DNA of 64,000 bases from Hydrogenophaga sp. (lineage in GTDB: Bacteria; Pseudomonadota; Gammaproteobacteria; Burkholderiales; Burkholderiaceae_C): positions 235,812-299,811 of the forward strand of contig NZ_JAILWB010000003.1 of assembly GCF_025699295.1 (NCBI RefSeq). The letters are read 5' to 3'. The stretch's first letter is position 1. Every line of letters begins with the position of its first letter. The position numbers were made by a program, and so were the translations under genes. Below are positions 26,146-34,827 of this stretch, piece by piece. The notes under the pieces were generated by a model that was given only the letters and a program-made list of their open reading frames with translations, was not told the DNA's origin and did no database searches.

Positions 26146-26897
26146 GGCCGGATCATTTCCATGAGCTTGGCTGGGTACTTGGACAGGATCTTCAGCAGAT
26201 TGGTGCGAATGCCATTCTCGCGGCATGATTGCAGCACCTCACGGTTGAGTCGCCACTTGCTGCGCAGGCCGGCATTGCTGACGCCGCCTGCCTGCATGCG
26301 CACCAGCACCTGTGGCAGATGCTTGTAGCGCAAATGCCCTGGCCCAAATGCCCGGGCAATGAAGTCGAAATCGCCCGCAATCCGGAAGTGCGTGCGAAAG
26401 CCGCCGACCTGTTCATATATGGTGCGCTTCATGAACAAGGCGGGATGTGCCGGCATCCAGCCATACGCCAGGCGATCAGGGCGGAATCGGTCCGAGCGGT
26501 AGCGGCGCACGGTCTGTTCAGGGGCCGCGGGGCGAAAGAATGCCACATCGCCGAACAGGGCATCCAGATGGCGGTCCTGCATCTCGCATGCCACACGCGA
26601 GAGCACGCCATCGTCGGCGTACGCGTCGTCGGCGTTGAGAAAGCAGACGATGTCACCCGTGGCGCGGTCGATGCCTTTGTTCATGGCGTCATAGATACCC
26701 TTGTCGGGCTCGCTGACGACGACGGCCAGACTTTTGCGGTGCCGGTCGATGATGGATAGCGTGCCATCTGTGGATCCGCCATCAATCACGATGTGCTCCA
26801 CTTCGGACCAATCCTGTGAGGCCACCGAGCGCAGCGCGCGCTCGATAGTGCCGGCGCTGTTGAAGCAGACGGTGATGACCGAGATGTGCATGACCAT
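26142..26897 (-). CDS. Family 2 glycosyltransferase
   Basis: This 251-aa protein is a GT-A glycosyltransferase of family 2. It begins ISVITVCFNSAGTIERAL, then has IDGGSTDGT and the metal-binding block NADDAYADDG. No membrane helices are seen. It resembles WcaA-like enzymes; donor and acceptor are unknown. A second ATG two codons downstream (26891) could be used. Its stop overlaps the start of the reductase gene by four bases. Confidence 0.88.
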   Translation of the reverse strand: MVMHISVITVCFNSAGTIERALRSVASQDWSEVEHIVIDGGSTDGTLSIIDRHRKSLAVVVSEPDKGIYDAMNKGIDRATGDIVCFLNADDAYADDGVLSRVACEMQDRHLDALFGDVAFFRPAAPEQTVRRYRSDRFRPDRLAYGWMPAHPALFMKRTIYEQVGGFRTHFRIAGDFDFIARAFGPGHLRYKHLPQVLVRMQAGGVSNAGLRSKWRLNREVLQSCRENGIRTNLLKILSKYPAKLMEMIRP

Positions 26898-26909
26898 GCT
26901 TGTGTCGGA

Positions 26910-27803
26910 TCAAGGCGTAGAGACGATGGGCGATCGGCGAAACGTCGCCTGCGCCATGGTCTGGCTGAAGGAAATGCCGATGCCCGCGCCGGGATACCAA
27001 TGATCGGCTGGCTGCTCGGCAAAGAAGAGGAAATGCCGCCCTTGCTCGGTGGAGAAACGCGACAGCTTGTCCGTGACATGGCTGTTGTCTCCCAGGATCA
27101 AGCCGTTCGGGGACAGCTTGCCAACGATGGTCTGGTATTCGCGGTACTCGTAGTCGGCGCTGTGGTCGCTGTCGTTGATGAAGAGATCGATGGTTTGGTC
27201 GAACTGCTGCAGGGATTCGATCGAGTCGCCGTAAAGAATCTGACCGAAGTGTGCGTACTCACCGCCGAGCAGTTTGCCTGCACTCTCCCGGAGTTCCGTG
27301 CCGTAGTACCGACCTGCATGTCCCTCGGCCGCGTTGCGCATCAATGCGCTCGTGATCACGCAAGCACCAACCCCGTGGTCCACGCCTGTTTCGATGATCA
27401 CCTGTGGCTTCAGGCAGCGTATGAAGGCGTACCAACCCAGACGGCGGCCAAACTCGACTTGGATGTCTTTGCCGTATCCGGCCGAGGAAATTCCGCGCTT
27501 GATATGCGCGCGCAGTTCGTTGTCGGATTCCAGCTCGTCGAAGTAGCGCGTGATCTCGATGTAGGGTGCGCCGCTGACTGCTGCCACGGTGTGGGCCAGC
27601 TGATCCCTGTTGCGGGAGGTCAGCTTGTAGTAGAAGTTGGAGTCCTCGGTGTCCAGCCATGCCCAGCGCTTGATGTACGCGATCTGCCGTGCATAGTGAC
27701 TCATTGCGAACCTGCGCCGGTAAATTGCGCGCGCCAAGGGCATGAGCCCGATCGCTTTCAGCGTGGTCTTCAGTTGCTCTTTGGAAGGCTTTGAAAGGTT
27801 CAT
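26910..27803 (-). CDS. SAM-dependent methyltransferase in glycan locus
   Basis: This 297-aa protein has a class I methyltransferase core from about residue 130 (VIIETGVDHGVGACVIT as motif I, then YYGTEL, then LFINDSDHSADYEYREY). It resembles the Methyltransf_24 group, which often modifies sugars or glycan ends. The first 120 residues are helical and not recognised. It lies 12 bases upstream of the family 2 glycosyltransferase and 48 bases downstream of the FkbM-type enzyme. The target hydroxyl is unknown. Confidence 0.75.
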   Translation of the reverse strand: MNLSKPSKEQLKTTLKAIGLMPLARAIYRRRFAMSHYARQIAYIKRWAWLDTEDSNFYYKLTSRNRDQLAHTVAAVSGAPYIEITRYFDELESDNELRAHIKRGISSAGYGKDIQVEFGRRLGWYAFIRCLKPQVIIETGVDHGVGACVITSALMRNAAEGHAGRYYGTELRESAGKLLGGEYAHFGQILYGDSIESLQQFDQTIDLFINDSDHSADYEYREYQTIVGKLSPNGLILGDNSHVTDKLSRFSTEQGRHFLFFAEQPADHWYPGAGIGISFSQTMAQATFRRSPIVSTP

Positions 27804-27851
27804 CGAAGTAGATACCTTGGGTGAATGCGAAAGATCGCTTGAGGCAGCGCC

Positions 27852-28667
27852 TTAAAGGCGAAAACTCAGGATATGTTCGCCGTCAACAAGAAAGTCACGC
27901 GGGCGCCGGGATATGGCCTGCAGCAGCGCATGGGCCGTTGCTTGTCCGGGCAACATCCAGTCGTGGGTCTCGATAACGATGGCCTGCGCGTGCTGCACCC
28001 ACTCCGTGTTGGCCGAGAACAGCTCTCGCTCGAAGCCTTCGATGTCAATCTTGGCCAGCAGCAGATCGTCAAGACTGGCGCCCGCCTGCGTCACCAGGCT
28101 GGCAATGGCGTAACCTTTCACTTCACCCGTGGCATCGAGTTCGGTGCGGAACGCATCGGCGCCCTTGTCGGTATGGGTCAGGGCCAAGCGGCAGTCGGCC
28201 GATGCGACCGCACCCTGCAAGAGTGTGACATTGGGGCAGGCACGCGTGTTGTAGGCCGCGAGCCGAACGTTTTCGGCGTCCGGCTCAACCGCAATAACCT
28301 TGGCGGCGGGAAACTCGCTGCCAAGCCAGAACGCACTGAAACCGATGTTGGCACCACAATCCAGGATCACCGGGACGCGCCCCCGGGCCACCATCTCGGC
28401 ATAGCGTGCTTTCAGCGTCGCACCCTGGGGGAAGCGGTCGAAGTCGAGTGCGGAGGTGGCCAGACATTGGTCATATGCCCAGTAGTCCGACAACTGCGGC
28501 CGGACACGAAAGCCATGCCACCTACCGGTGCGCCTATCGTAGAGCAGGCGCCGGCTGCGGCTGAGCAAGGAGGGCAGGAGGTCGAGCAGCTTGCGCCGGC
28601 GCAGGACGGCGCTGCCCAGGCGTTGCAGCCAGCGCACCAGCCAGACTAGGTGAGACAGGCGTTTCAT
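27852..28667 (-). CDS. FkbM-family methyltransferase
   Basis: This 271-aa protein shows the FkbM signature: VILDCGANIGFSAFWL (SAM loop), KVIAVEPDAENVRLAAYN, and LAKIDIEGFERELF. FkbM-family enzymes O-methylate small molecules and sugars. In polysaccharide loci they usually methylate a hexose in the repeat unit. It sits between a family 4 glycosyltransferase (five bases upstream) and another methyltransferase, which suggests a methylated residue or capped chain end. Confidence 0.88.
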   Translation of the reverse strand: MKRLSHLVWLVRWLQRLGSAVLRRRKLLDLLPSLLSRSRRLLYDRRTGRWHGFRVRPQLSDYWAYDQCLATSALDFDRFPQGATLKARYAEMVARGRVPVILDCGANIGFSAFWLGSEFPAAKVIAVEPDAENVRLAAYNTRACPNVTLLQGAVASADCRLALTHTDKGADAFRTELDATGEVKGYAIASLVTQAGASLDDLLLAKIDIEGFERELFSANTEWVQHAQAIVIETHDWMLPGQATAHALLQAISRRPRDFLVDGEHILSFRL

Positions 28668-28672
28668 GCTGA

Positions 28673-29752
28673 TTAAGAACCTTTTGTTCGAAGCAGGGCA
28701 GCCATCTGCCGGTCAAAGCGATCGATGGAAAAACGCTGCGCAGCGAACCGCGCAGCCTCTGTGGTATCTGGGCGCGTTTCGGGTGCTGCAATCAGGCGTT
28801 GCAGCGCGGCCTGCAGCGCAATGGGGTCAGTAGGGGACACAAGAATGCCGGGATAGGTGCCCAGTGTCGCCCTCAGGGCAGGCGTATCGGCCACAAGCAC
28901 AAGGCGCGCGGCGCACATCGCTTCGATTATCGCGAGTGGCTGGCATTCCGACACATAGCGTGATGGTAGTGCGACCAAGTCCGCCTCATGGAGCAACGAC
29001 AACGCGGTTTCACGATTCACCGGCCCTCGCCATTCAAACCAGTCGCAGCGCTGCAATGCTGCAACGGCCTGTTGGCATTCGGCCAGTCCCATCTCCTCGT
29101 CGGCCATGAGTCGGCCCATCGCCAGCAGGCGCACGGGCAACCCCTCTCCAGCCAGCGCACCGATGGCGCGTGCAAGTTCGAAGAAGCCCTTGCTTGCCAT
29201 GACATTCGAGTTCCAGAGAACCTGCCAGGTTGTCGATGGCTGGTGGGTGCTTGCTCGGGTAGTGGGTGTTGGCTGTGCGAAGTTCTCGCACAAGTGCACC
29301 TGCCTGATGCCCAGTGCGTGCAGAGGCCCCAGCAGGTGCTCGGAGGGAACGATCACCTCACATCGCGACAGGAAGAATCTGGCCCATCGACCCCATCCCG
29401 GGCGCTGGCAGAGATCCACGATGTCCGAGCCGTGGGTATGCACCAGCACCCGCACCCCGAAGAGACGCGAAAAATAGGCCGGAACATCTCTAAGAAACCC
29501 TCCATTGGAGCGGGAGCAGACCAGGTAGATGGTGTCGAGGCGGCCCAGCGCCACCGCACCGGCCAGGCGCACTGTGGACCCGAGCGCAGACAGGACCGAG
29601 CGCCAGCCTCGCTGGTGGTATCCGAAGCTGAGGACGTCGCTGGCATGCATCAGCCCGATCACGCGGCGAGTAACGATGCTCTGGCCCGTGACTACATCGA
29701 CGTTCGCACCCCACCAGGCCAAACGGGGGGGGCGATCAGCGTGCCGTTCCAT
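28673..29752 (-). CDS. Family 4 glycosyltransferase
   Basis: This 359-aa GT-B protein has the C-terminal donor-binding block LPSRYVSECQPLAIIEAMCAA, with the conserved Glu and the EAM turn of family 4/1 glycosyltransferases. Its acceptor half begins LAWWGANVDVVTGQSIVTRRV. Donor and linkage are unknown. It overlaps the upstream glycosyltransferase gene by 17 bases, so translation is coupled. Confidence 0.88.
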   Translation of the reverse strand: MERHADRPPRLAWWGANVDVVTGQSIVTRRVIGLMHASDVLSFGYHQRGWRSVLSALGSTVRLAGAVALGRLDTIYLVCSRSNGGFLRDVPAYFSRLFGVRVLVHTHGSDIVDLCQRPGWGRWARFFLSRCEVIVPSEHLLGPLHALGIRQVHLCENFAQPTPTTRASTHQPSTTWQVLWNSNVMASKGFFELARAIGALAGEGLPVRLLAMGRLMADEEMGLAECQQAVAALQRCDWFEWRGPVNRETALSLLHEADLVALPSRYVSECQPLAIIEAMCAARLVLVADTPALRATLGTYPGILVSPTDPIALQAALQRLIAAPETRPDTTEAARFAAQRFSIDRFDRQMAALLRTKGS

Positions 29753-30728
29753 AGGAGGCCAGCACCGCCCAGATCCATCTCAACTTGTCGACTGCTCTGG
29801 CGAGCAGCCGGCCGTTCTGCCACCTCAGGGCATCCTTCACCGATTCGAACGATTCGGAGTTGAGGCCGACCGAGGTCGGCAACTGAATGGCGGCGGGCGA
29901 TAGGCCTGCCGGGTTTCCATGAACGATGCGGCGCAGACGGCCACTGCCATGGGTGCCGCTGCCGTCGAGGCCGGTGTTGCTGACCAGCGAGCGCGGCGGG
30001 TACAGCACAAGGCCGTTCGCCTTGAACACCGACCAGTACCAGCGGATGGCCCAGGAGTCGCCTTTGCCTGTCATCTGCCGCAGCAACATGGTGGCATAGT
30101 CGTAGGTCCCATCAAGGTTGAAGCGCCGTCGCAGGCGGCGGTCATGCCGCAGGTCTTTCCATCCGGTCGCTTGTGGGTCGAAGTGCTGCCAAGCGCGCTT
30201 CCAGGTCGCCCAACCCCAGGAGCTGATCATCGGCAGAAACAGGGCCGTCGTGGGCTCGTTGAGCACAGGCTGACCGAAAAGGTAACCGGAAACCTGGAAG
30301 GCGGCTTCGTCGTCTGCGAAGTGCTCAAGGGCTTCGTTCATGAAACGCAGGAAATGGGGGGCAAGCAGCAAATCGTCTTCGATGACGATGATGCGATCGT
30401 GGTGGGCCAGCACCTGCTCGACCCCTGACATGACCGATCTGGAAAGACCCAGGTTGCCCTCATGAAATTGGTAGATCGCCCGTTCGCCGAGGAGGTCCTG
30501 TGCCACCGCACGCGTTGCCTCAACGTCTGCGCGTTCGGACTCGTGCTTCGGCCCATCGACAAAAACATACACCGGAGAATCCACGAATCCTCCGCAGTGA
30601 AGCAGGCTCTCGATCGTGCGCCGCAGGTGATCGGGACGTCGATAGGCAAATATCGCTATCGGCGCAAGTTGCTCAAGAAGTACTGTGCTCGCTTCTTTTT
30701 GGTTCTGCGCAATCTCTGTGCCGGTCAT
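29736..30728 (-). CDS. GT-A glycosyltransferase (family 2 / GNT-I-like)
   Basis: This 330-aa protein has a GT-A fold start (PIAIFAYRRPDHLRRTIESLL), a VFVDGPK strand and the nucleotide-metal motif IVIEDDLLLAPHFLRFMNEAL, similar to the GNT-I-like sugar transferases of bacterial surface loci. SWGWATWKRAW follows, a motif shared by that group. I place the start at the ATG at 30728; an in-frame TTG lies three codons upstream. Donor and acceptor are unknown. A 68-base gap separates it from the upstream gene, one of the larger breaks in the locus. Confidence 0.82.
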   Translation of the reverse strand: MTGTEIAQNQKEASTVLLEQLAPIAIFAYRRPDHLRRTIESLLHCGGFVDSPVYVFVDGPKHESERADVEATRAVAQDLLGERAIYQFHEGNLGLSRSVMSGVEQVLAHHDRIIVIEDDLLLAPHFLRFMNEALEHFADDEAAFQVSGYLFGQPVLNEPTTALFLPMISSWGWATWKRAWQHFDPQATGWKDLRHDRRLRRRFNLDGTYDYATMLLRQMTGKGDSWAIRWYWSVFKANGLVLYPPRSLVSNTGLDGSGTHGSGRLRRIVHGNPAGLSPAAIQLPTSVGLNSESFESVKDALRWQNGRLLARAVDKLRWIWAVLASYGTAR

Positions 30729-30796
30729 ATTTCGCAAGTGTAGTTGCGATCCATTGAGTCAATATGTGAAACGCTCTTGTACGTGAATGAGCGACA

Positions 30797-31831
30797 TCAC
30801 CGTCGCTCATGAGGCCAACCGCCCGCAATGCGTGCCCTAAGCTTGCGCCGAATTTCAATCAAGCAGAGCAGTGACGAGCACGCCCAGGCTGGCAGACTTC
30901 TCGTGAGTTGAACCAGACGTCGCACCTCCACAAATGGTGCAATCGCCCGAAGCGACTCCTCCTTCAGGCTTGGGTCAATGGAAAGTCTATGGCTCTTCTC
31001 AAGCAGGAAGCTGTATATGAGTTGCCTTCTGTGTCGCAGGGAAAAGGCGCGGAGCATGTCATCGGTGACCCAGTCTGCTCTTTCGCGGGCACGCGAGAGC
31101 ATGGCCATGTATCCAAGCGTTATCCGGACGTAGGCGAGTGGATTTGTCTGCCAGCCATTCGCTGGCTCCAGGCCCTCCACATGGTTGCCCGCGAAGTGGC
31201 ACCAGCGCATATCGCGCACGGCCTCCAGGAACACACCTACCTGGCAATAGCAGGTGCCGTAGTAACGGTCAACGTCCACTGCACGCCAACGCTCAGCACG
31301 GATGAGGTAGGTCGGCAGGAAGGTGGGCAGCGCGTGGTGGGTGTGCGCGACATAGGGTGCGAGACCGGTGCCCGTCACGTGCCCGGCCTGCGTCGCCGGC
31401 GCGACCAGATGCTCGCCATGGGGACCGACCACGCGCTTGGCGTGGTTCATGAGGATGAAGTCGGTCTCCGGATGACGGTGCAGGTAGTCGATCACGCGTT
31501 CGACGCCGGCCGGGTCGATCAGGTCGTCCTGGCCGCTGAACCAGATGTAGCGGCCATGCGCGAGAGATGCGCTGTGCGCGAAGTTGCGATCCATGCCGAG
31601 GTTGGCGGGGTTGCGCTGGCATCGCAGGCGCGGGTCGGCCCCCATGCGACGCTGCAGGTCGTCCAGCGTCCCGTCGCTCGAGCAGTCGTCGCTGACCACG
31701 ATCTCGAACTCGTGGCTGGCCGATTCGAGCAGCCGGTCAATCAGGCCAAGAAGCGTGGCGCCACCGTTGTAGGCGGGGATGCAGATGGACAGAAGGGGGT
31801 GAGAGCCAAGCTGCGCAATAGAGGGGGCCAT
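30797..31831 (-). CDS. Family 2 glycosyltransferase
   Basis: This 344-aa protein has a GT-A domain (LLSICIPAYNGGATLLGLIDRLL, then VVSDDCSSDGT, then WFSGQDDLIDP). The C-terminal half is helical and resembles the abequosyl/rhamnosyl transferase type of family 2. The donor is unknown; rhamnose, fucose and pseudaminate donors are all made in this locus. It follows the CDP-alcohol phosphotransferase gene by six bases. Base composition is more AT-rich than in the pse genes. Confidence 0.88.
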   Translation of the reverse strand: MAPSIAQLGSHPLLSICIPAYNGGATLLGLIDRLLESASHEFEIVVSDDCSSDGTLDDLQRRMGADPRLRCQRNPANLGMDRNFAHSASLAHGRYIWFSGQDDLIDPAGVERVIDYLHRHPETDFILMNHAKRVVGPHGEHLVAPATQAGHVTGTGLAPYVAHTHHALPTFLPTYLIRAERWRAVDVDRYYGTCYCQVGVFLEAVRDMRWCHFAGNHVEGLEPANGWQTNPLAYVRITLGYMAMLSRARERADWVTDDMLRAFSLRHRRQLIYSFLLEKSHRLSIDPSLKEESLRAIAPFVEVRRLVQLTRSLPAWACSSLLCLIEIRRKLRARIAGGWPHERR

Positions 31832-31837
31832 GTCGCT

Positions 31838-32551
31838 TTACCCTCTTGGAAGCTGCCGAAGAAGCGCGATGCGCTGTGCTGCGCCAAGCAGACATATGAC
31901 AGCGAAGTGCGTACAGACCAGTAGCGCCCAGTGCACGTCGATGGCGGTGAAAAGAAAGAACAGCAGGGTGTGGCCATTGACCGCCAGCAGCGTGGTTCTC
32001 GATATGCGCCACCAGCCGGCTAGGGTGGAAAGCGTCACCTTGTTGCCTTCGGACGCCGTGCTTTTCGAGTGGCGTTCGCGTGCGACTTTTAGCTCGAGAT
32101 TTAGGCTGTTGTAGACCAGGAAGGCAATTGCCGCACCGCTGGCTACGATCCACATCACAGTGCTCTCATAACCTAAGGCCACGCAGATCAAGATGCCACT
32201 GACCTTTATCAGGTCGCTGGTGTGATCGAATCGAAACGCGGTCTGGGATACGGAGCCGGTCATTCGAGCGACGGTCCCATCACAATAGTCGAGCAACAAC
32301 GCCAGAGTCCATGCGCAGACAAACATCCAAGGAGAGCCCTGAATCATTGCATAGCCTGCGATCGCAGACATGAAGCAAGAAAGGCCCGTGACTTGATTGG
32401 GAGTGACTCGAAGACGGGCGAACCCGATCGCCAGCGGATAAGCGGCCGAATAGAGCAACCGGTTCAGTGGGTTGTAATCTAGCGAATCCTGCTTCGCATA
32501 TGGGTTCGACAGCATGGCGTTCTGATGAAAGATCTGCCAGATCGCAATCAC
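31838..32551 (-). CDS. CDP-alcohol phosphotransferase family protein
   Basis: This 237-aa membrane protein has the signature D-x2-DG-x2-AR-x8-G-x3-D-x3-D at Asp88, Asp91, Asp109 and Asp113, except that the central Gly (position 105) is Ala. Four to six hydrophobic segments are visible. Family enzymes transfer a phospho-alcohol from a CDP-linked donor; in a glycan locus the product could be a phosphoglycerol-, phosphoinositol- or similarly modified sugar or lipid. The frame opens at a GTG one base after the preceding stop (32551); an ATG at 32515 is the alternative start. It directly follows the kinase-methyltransferase fusion. Confidence 0.8.
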   Translation of the reverse strand: MIAIWQIFHQNAMLSNPYAKQDSLDYNPLNRLLYSAAYPLAIGFARLRVTPNQVTGLSCFMSAIAGYAMIQGSPWMFVCAWTLALLLDYCDGTVARMTGSVSQTAFRFDHTSDLIKVSGILICVALGYESTVMWIVASGAAIAFLVYNSLNLELKVARERHSKSTASEGNKVTLSTLAGWWRISRTTLLAVNGHTLLFFLFTAIDVHWALLVCTHFAVICLLGAAQRIALLRQLPRG

Positions 32552-32552
32552 G

Positions 32553-33743
32553 TTAGCGGCGCTTTGCGGTCAAGCGAATCACCACTGGGTTGTCACCTTC
32601 GATGGCGGATACGTTGTCGAGCTCCTCAGCCCACAGGACATCAAACCCGGCACGGTCCAATCGAGCCTTGAGTTCATCAAGCACAATGAAGCGTCGGTAG
32701 TGCCCGAAGATGCGTTCTGTAGGGCTTATTACCTCGCCCTTTCGAGCCAGTGGATCATTAATGGATCGGCACTCAATGAAAAAGCGTGCGCCATTTGCAC
32801 AGACCCGATGCACAGCGTTCAGTGTCTCAACCTCCTCCGATTCCGTCATTGCGTGCAGGCAGAAGCGGCTGTAGACGACATCAAAGGGCTCACCCGTTTG
32901 TCCAATTAGGTCGGCCGCGACGCCTTGCAAAAACTCAATCTTTTCAGCACTAGGCGATTGACGGCATACATCGATCGCTGCTTGTGAAGGGTCGATGGCC
33001 ATAACCCTCAGCCCCAGGGTGCCAAAGTACAGTGAATCTCGACCATTCCCACACCCCACTTCGAGAAGACTCCTTGCCTCTCCAATTTGCTCGCTCACGA
33101 GGCGAGCAAATGACGAGGGTTCAGCAATCAGACTTGCCTCGCTGTAATAACTGTTCCAATGGGCTTCTCGACCTTTATCTGGTCGGAGATTCTGATTTTG
33201 ATTTGTCACTGCCTCCAATATCGCATCCGCCGCCTTGTCCGGTGTGGTGTGGCCTGAATTGGTGACAGCGAGATCGGCAAAGTCAGGGGCGTCGTACAGG
33301 TTCTGCATGTTCCCTATTTGTGCATACACGTTCTTGGTTGACCGGTCGCGTTTGCGGCGCTCTTCTTCGGGTACCTCGAGATAGACGACAAGTGAACGGT
33401 CAACATTTCTCTTAATCCAGTCGAATACTTCGCGGTACATGGCTACGGCCGAGATGACGACTGTTACTCCTTGGGCCACAAGCAGATTTGCCAGATGAAA
33501 GTAGCTATGGGCCAGTGCTATGCGATCTTCTTTTGTGTAGCCCCATCGCCCACCCAGTACGCTCCGCAAGTCATCGCCGTCTAAAAACACCGAACGAACG
33601 CCGCTCTCATTCAGTCGAAAATTGACCTTGCGACCCACGGTGGACTTCCCAGCTCCGGAATAGCCTGTGATCCAGATCACTCCAGGAGCCGAGGAATGCT
33701 TGATTTTTTGAGCGTTACCGCCTTTGTCGCTGTTCATGGTCAT
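32553..33743 (-). CDS. APS-kinase-like / methyltransferase fusion
   Basis: This 396-aa protein joins two domains. Residues about 20-190 resemble adenylylsulfate kinase (CysC): Walker A GYSGAGKST at 27-35, the FLDGDDLR block at 53-60, YTKEDR and EVPEEERRKRDR. Residues about 205-395 form a class I methyltransferase (LLEVGCGNGRDS as motif I). No sulfotransferase or sulfate-activation gene is near. CysC-like kinases also act on CDP-phosphoramidate in Campylobacter capsule synthesis, and a CDP-alcohol transferase follows here, so the true substrate may be a CDP-linked group. The start is ATG 33743 or 33737. The gene is distinctly AT-richer than its neighbours. Confidence 0.82.
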   Translation of the reverse strand: MTMNSDKGGNAQKIKHSSAPGVIWITGYSGAGKSTVGRKVNFRLNESGVRSVFLDGDDLRSVLGGRWGYTKEDRIALAHSYFHLANLLVAQGVTVVISAVAMYREVFDWIKRNVDRSLVVYLEVPEEERRKRDRSTKNVYAQIGNMQNLYDAPDFADLAVTNSGHTTPDKAADAILEAVTNQNQNLRPDKGREAHWNSYYSEASLIAEPSSFARLVSEQIGEARSLLEVGCGNGRDSLYFGTLGLRVMAIDPSQAAIDVCRQSPSAEKIEFLQGVAADLIGQTGEPFDVVYSRFCLHAMTESEEVETLNAVHRVCANGARFFIECRSINDPLARKGEVISPTERIFGHYRRFIVLDELKARLDRAGFDVLWAEELDNVSAIEGDNPVVIRLTAKRR

Positions 33744-33777
33744 ATCCAAAATCAGGTTATTGCTGTGTGATGTCGCA

Positions 33778-34827
33778 TTACTTCCGAAGCAGGTCGGCAC
33801 CGATATGCCGAACAAGACGTATCGCTTTCTGTGCATATAGACTTGCAACCCTCGGCAAATTGCTCTGCAGCGAGGAGTACAAATGTGATGACAGTTCGTC
33901 GGAGGAAACGTTTGAGTCTAGGCCCAAGTAGCGACCGACCTCAGCTTGCTGCGCCGGGCTGGGCTCCTCGGCTGGCGATGACAAGAGCCGTTGAAGTGCG
34001 ATGTATCGTTGAATGTCCTCTTCGTCACCGTAATCGCGCAGATCCTGTTCGCCGTCGCGTACGGCGCGCGAGCCCTTGATCACGTAAGTAGGTGCAGGTC
34101 CATATAGAAAGAATGCAACGCCTGCCTCCACCAAATAGTGCGTGTGCGATCCGATGTTGGGCGAGCACGCGTGGCGGAACTGGCGGGCGATTTCGTAGAA
34201 GCGGTCGACGAACGTCTGACTATTTGTGGTGCCCGCCGTCACGATGGGAAAACCATAGGGGCGCAGCCTGGTGTGCATGCCCTTGAGGACATCGTGAAAC
34301 GACAGGCAGATCACAACCGGCTGCATGTGCGCGGGCAGATCGTGCAGGCTCTGCATGTAGGCATCCAGAGATTCGAATACCGGTGTCGTGGTCACGTTGG
34401 AATGCGTGAAGTACACCACTGTGCCGCTGCGTTGCGGATCGGGACCGGGGTGGTGGGCCTTGCGGTAGGCGATCCAGGGATGCGGGATGTGCAAGGCCTG
34501 TTTGCCATGCTGCTCGCGCATCAGCCGTGCCTTCTTTGCATTCCAGGTAAGGAAGAGCTTGTAAGGCGATTCGATCTCGTTGGGCCAGCAGCGCGATTCC
34601 CAGTGCACGCCATGGTCCGAGATGGCACACAGGGGCAGCCACGACGGGTAACCCGTCCATTCGCGCAGCGTGCGGCCAAAGCTCGAATTCTCGGCCTCCC
34701 ATGTCGCCCAGGGCGCCAGGCCGGCATCGGTGCGCCGCTGCAGGCGGCTCAGGCGCAGCAACTCCTCGTCGCTGAAGCCCGTATGCGCGTCCCTGGGCAG
34801 CAGGGGCTGACTGGCCGGTCTCAGCAC
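33778..34827 (-). CDS. Unrecognised protein of the glycan locus
   Basis: I do not recognise this 349-aa protein. No membrane helix or signal peptide is seen. A segment from about residue 125 (TVVYFTHSNVTTTPVFESLD, then VVICLSFHDV, then GFPIVTAG, then NIGSHTHYLVEAGVAFFLYGP) looks like the C-terminal half of a GT-B enzyme or a polysaccharide-processing protein, because a His and Glu follow a glycine turn. I chose the GTG at 34827, preceded by AAGGGG at five bases and overlapping the upstream stop; the frame is open to 35052 but would overlap the amidotransferase gene heavily. Confidence 0.65.
   Translation of the reverse strand: MLRPASQPLLPRDAHTGFSDEELLRLSRLQRRTDAGLAPWATWEAENSSFGRTLREWTGYPSWLPLCAISDHGVHWESRCWPNEIESPYKLFLTWNAKKARLMREQHGKQALHIPHPWIAYRKAHHPGPDPQRSGTVVYFTHSNVTTTPVFESLDAYMQSLHDLPAHMQPVVICLSFHDVLKGMHTRLRPYGFPIVTAGTTNSQTFVDRFYEIARQFRHACSPNIGSHTHYLVEAGVAFFLYGPAPTYVIKGSRAVRDGEQDLRDYGDEEDIQRYIALQRLLSSPAEEPSPAQQAEVGRYLGLDSNVSSDELSSHLYSSLQSNLPRVASLYAQKAIRLVRHIGADLLRK

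Noticed and set aside
32553..33743. Sulfate assimilation gene cysC
   Set aside because: There are no cysDN or sulfotransferase genes nearby, and the domain is fused to a methyltransferase inside a glycan operon.
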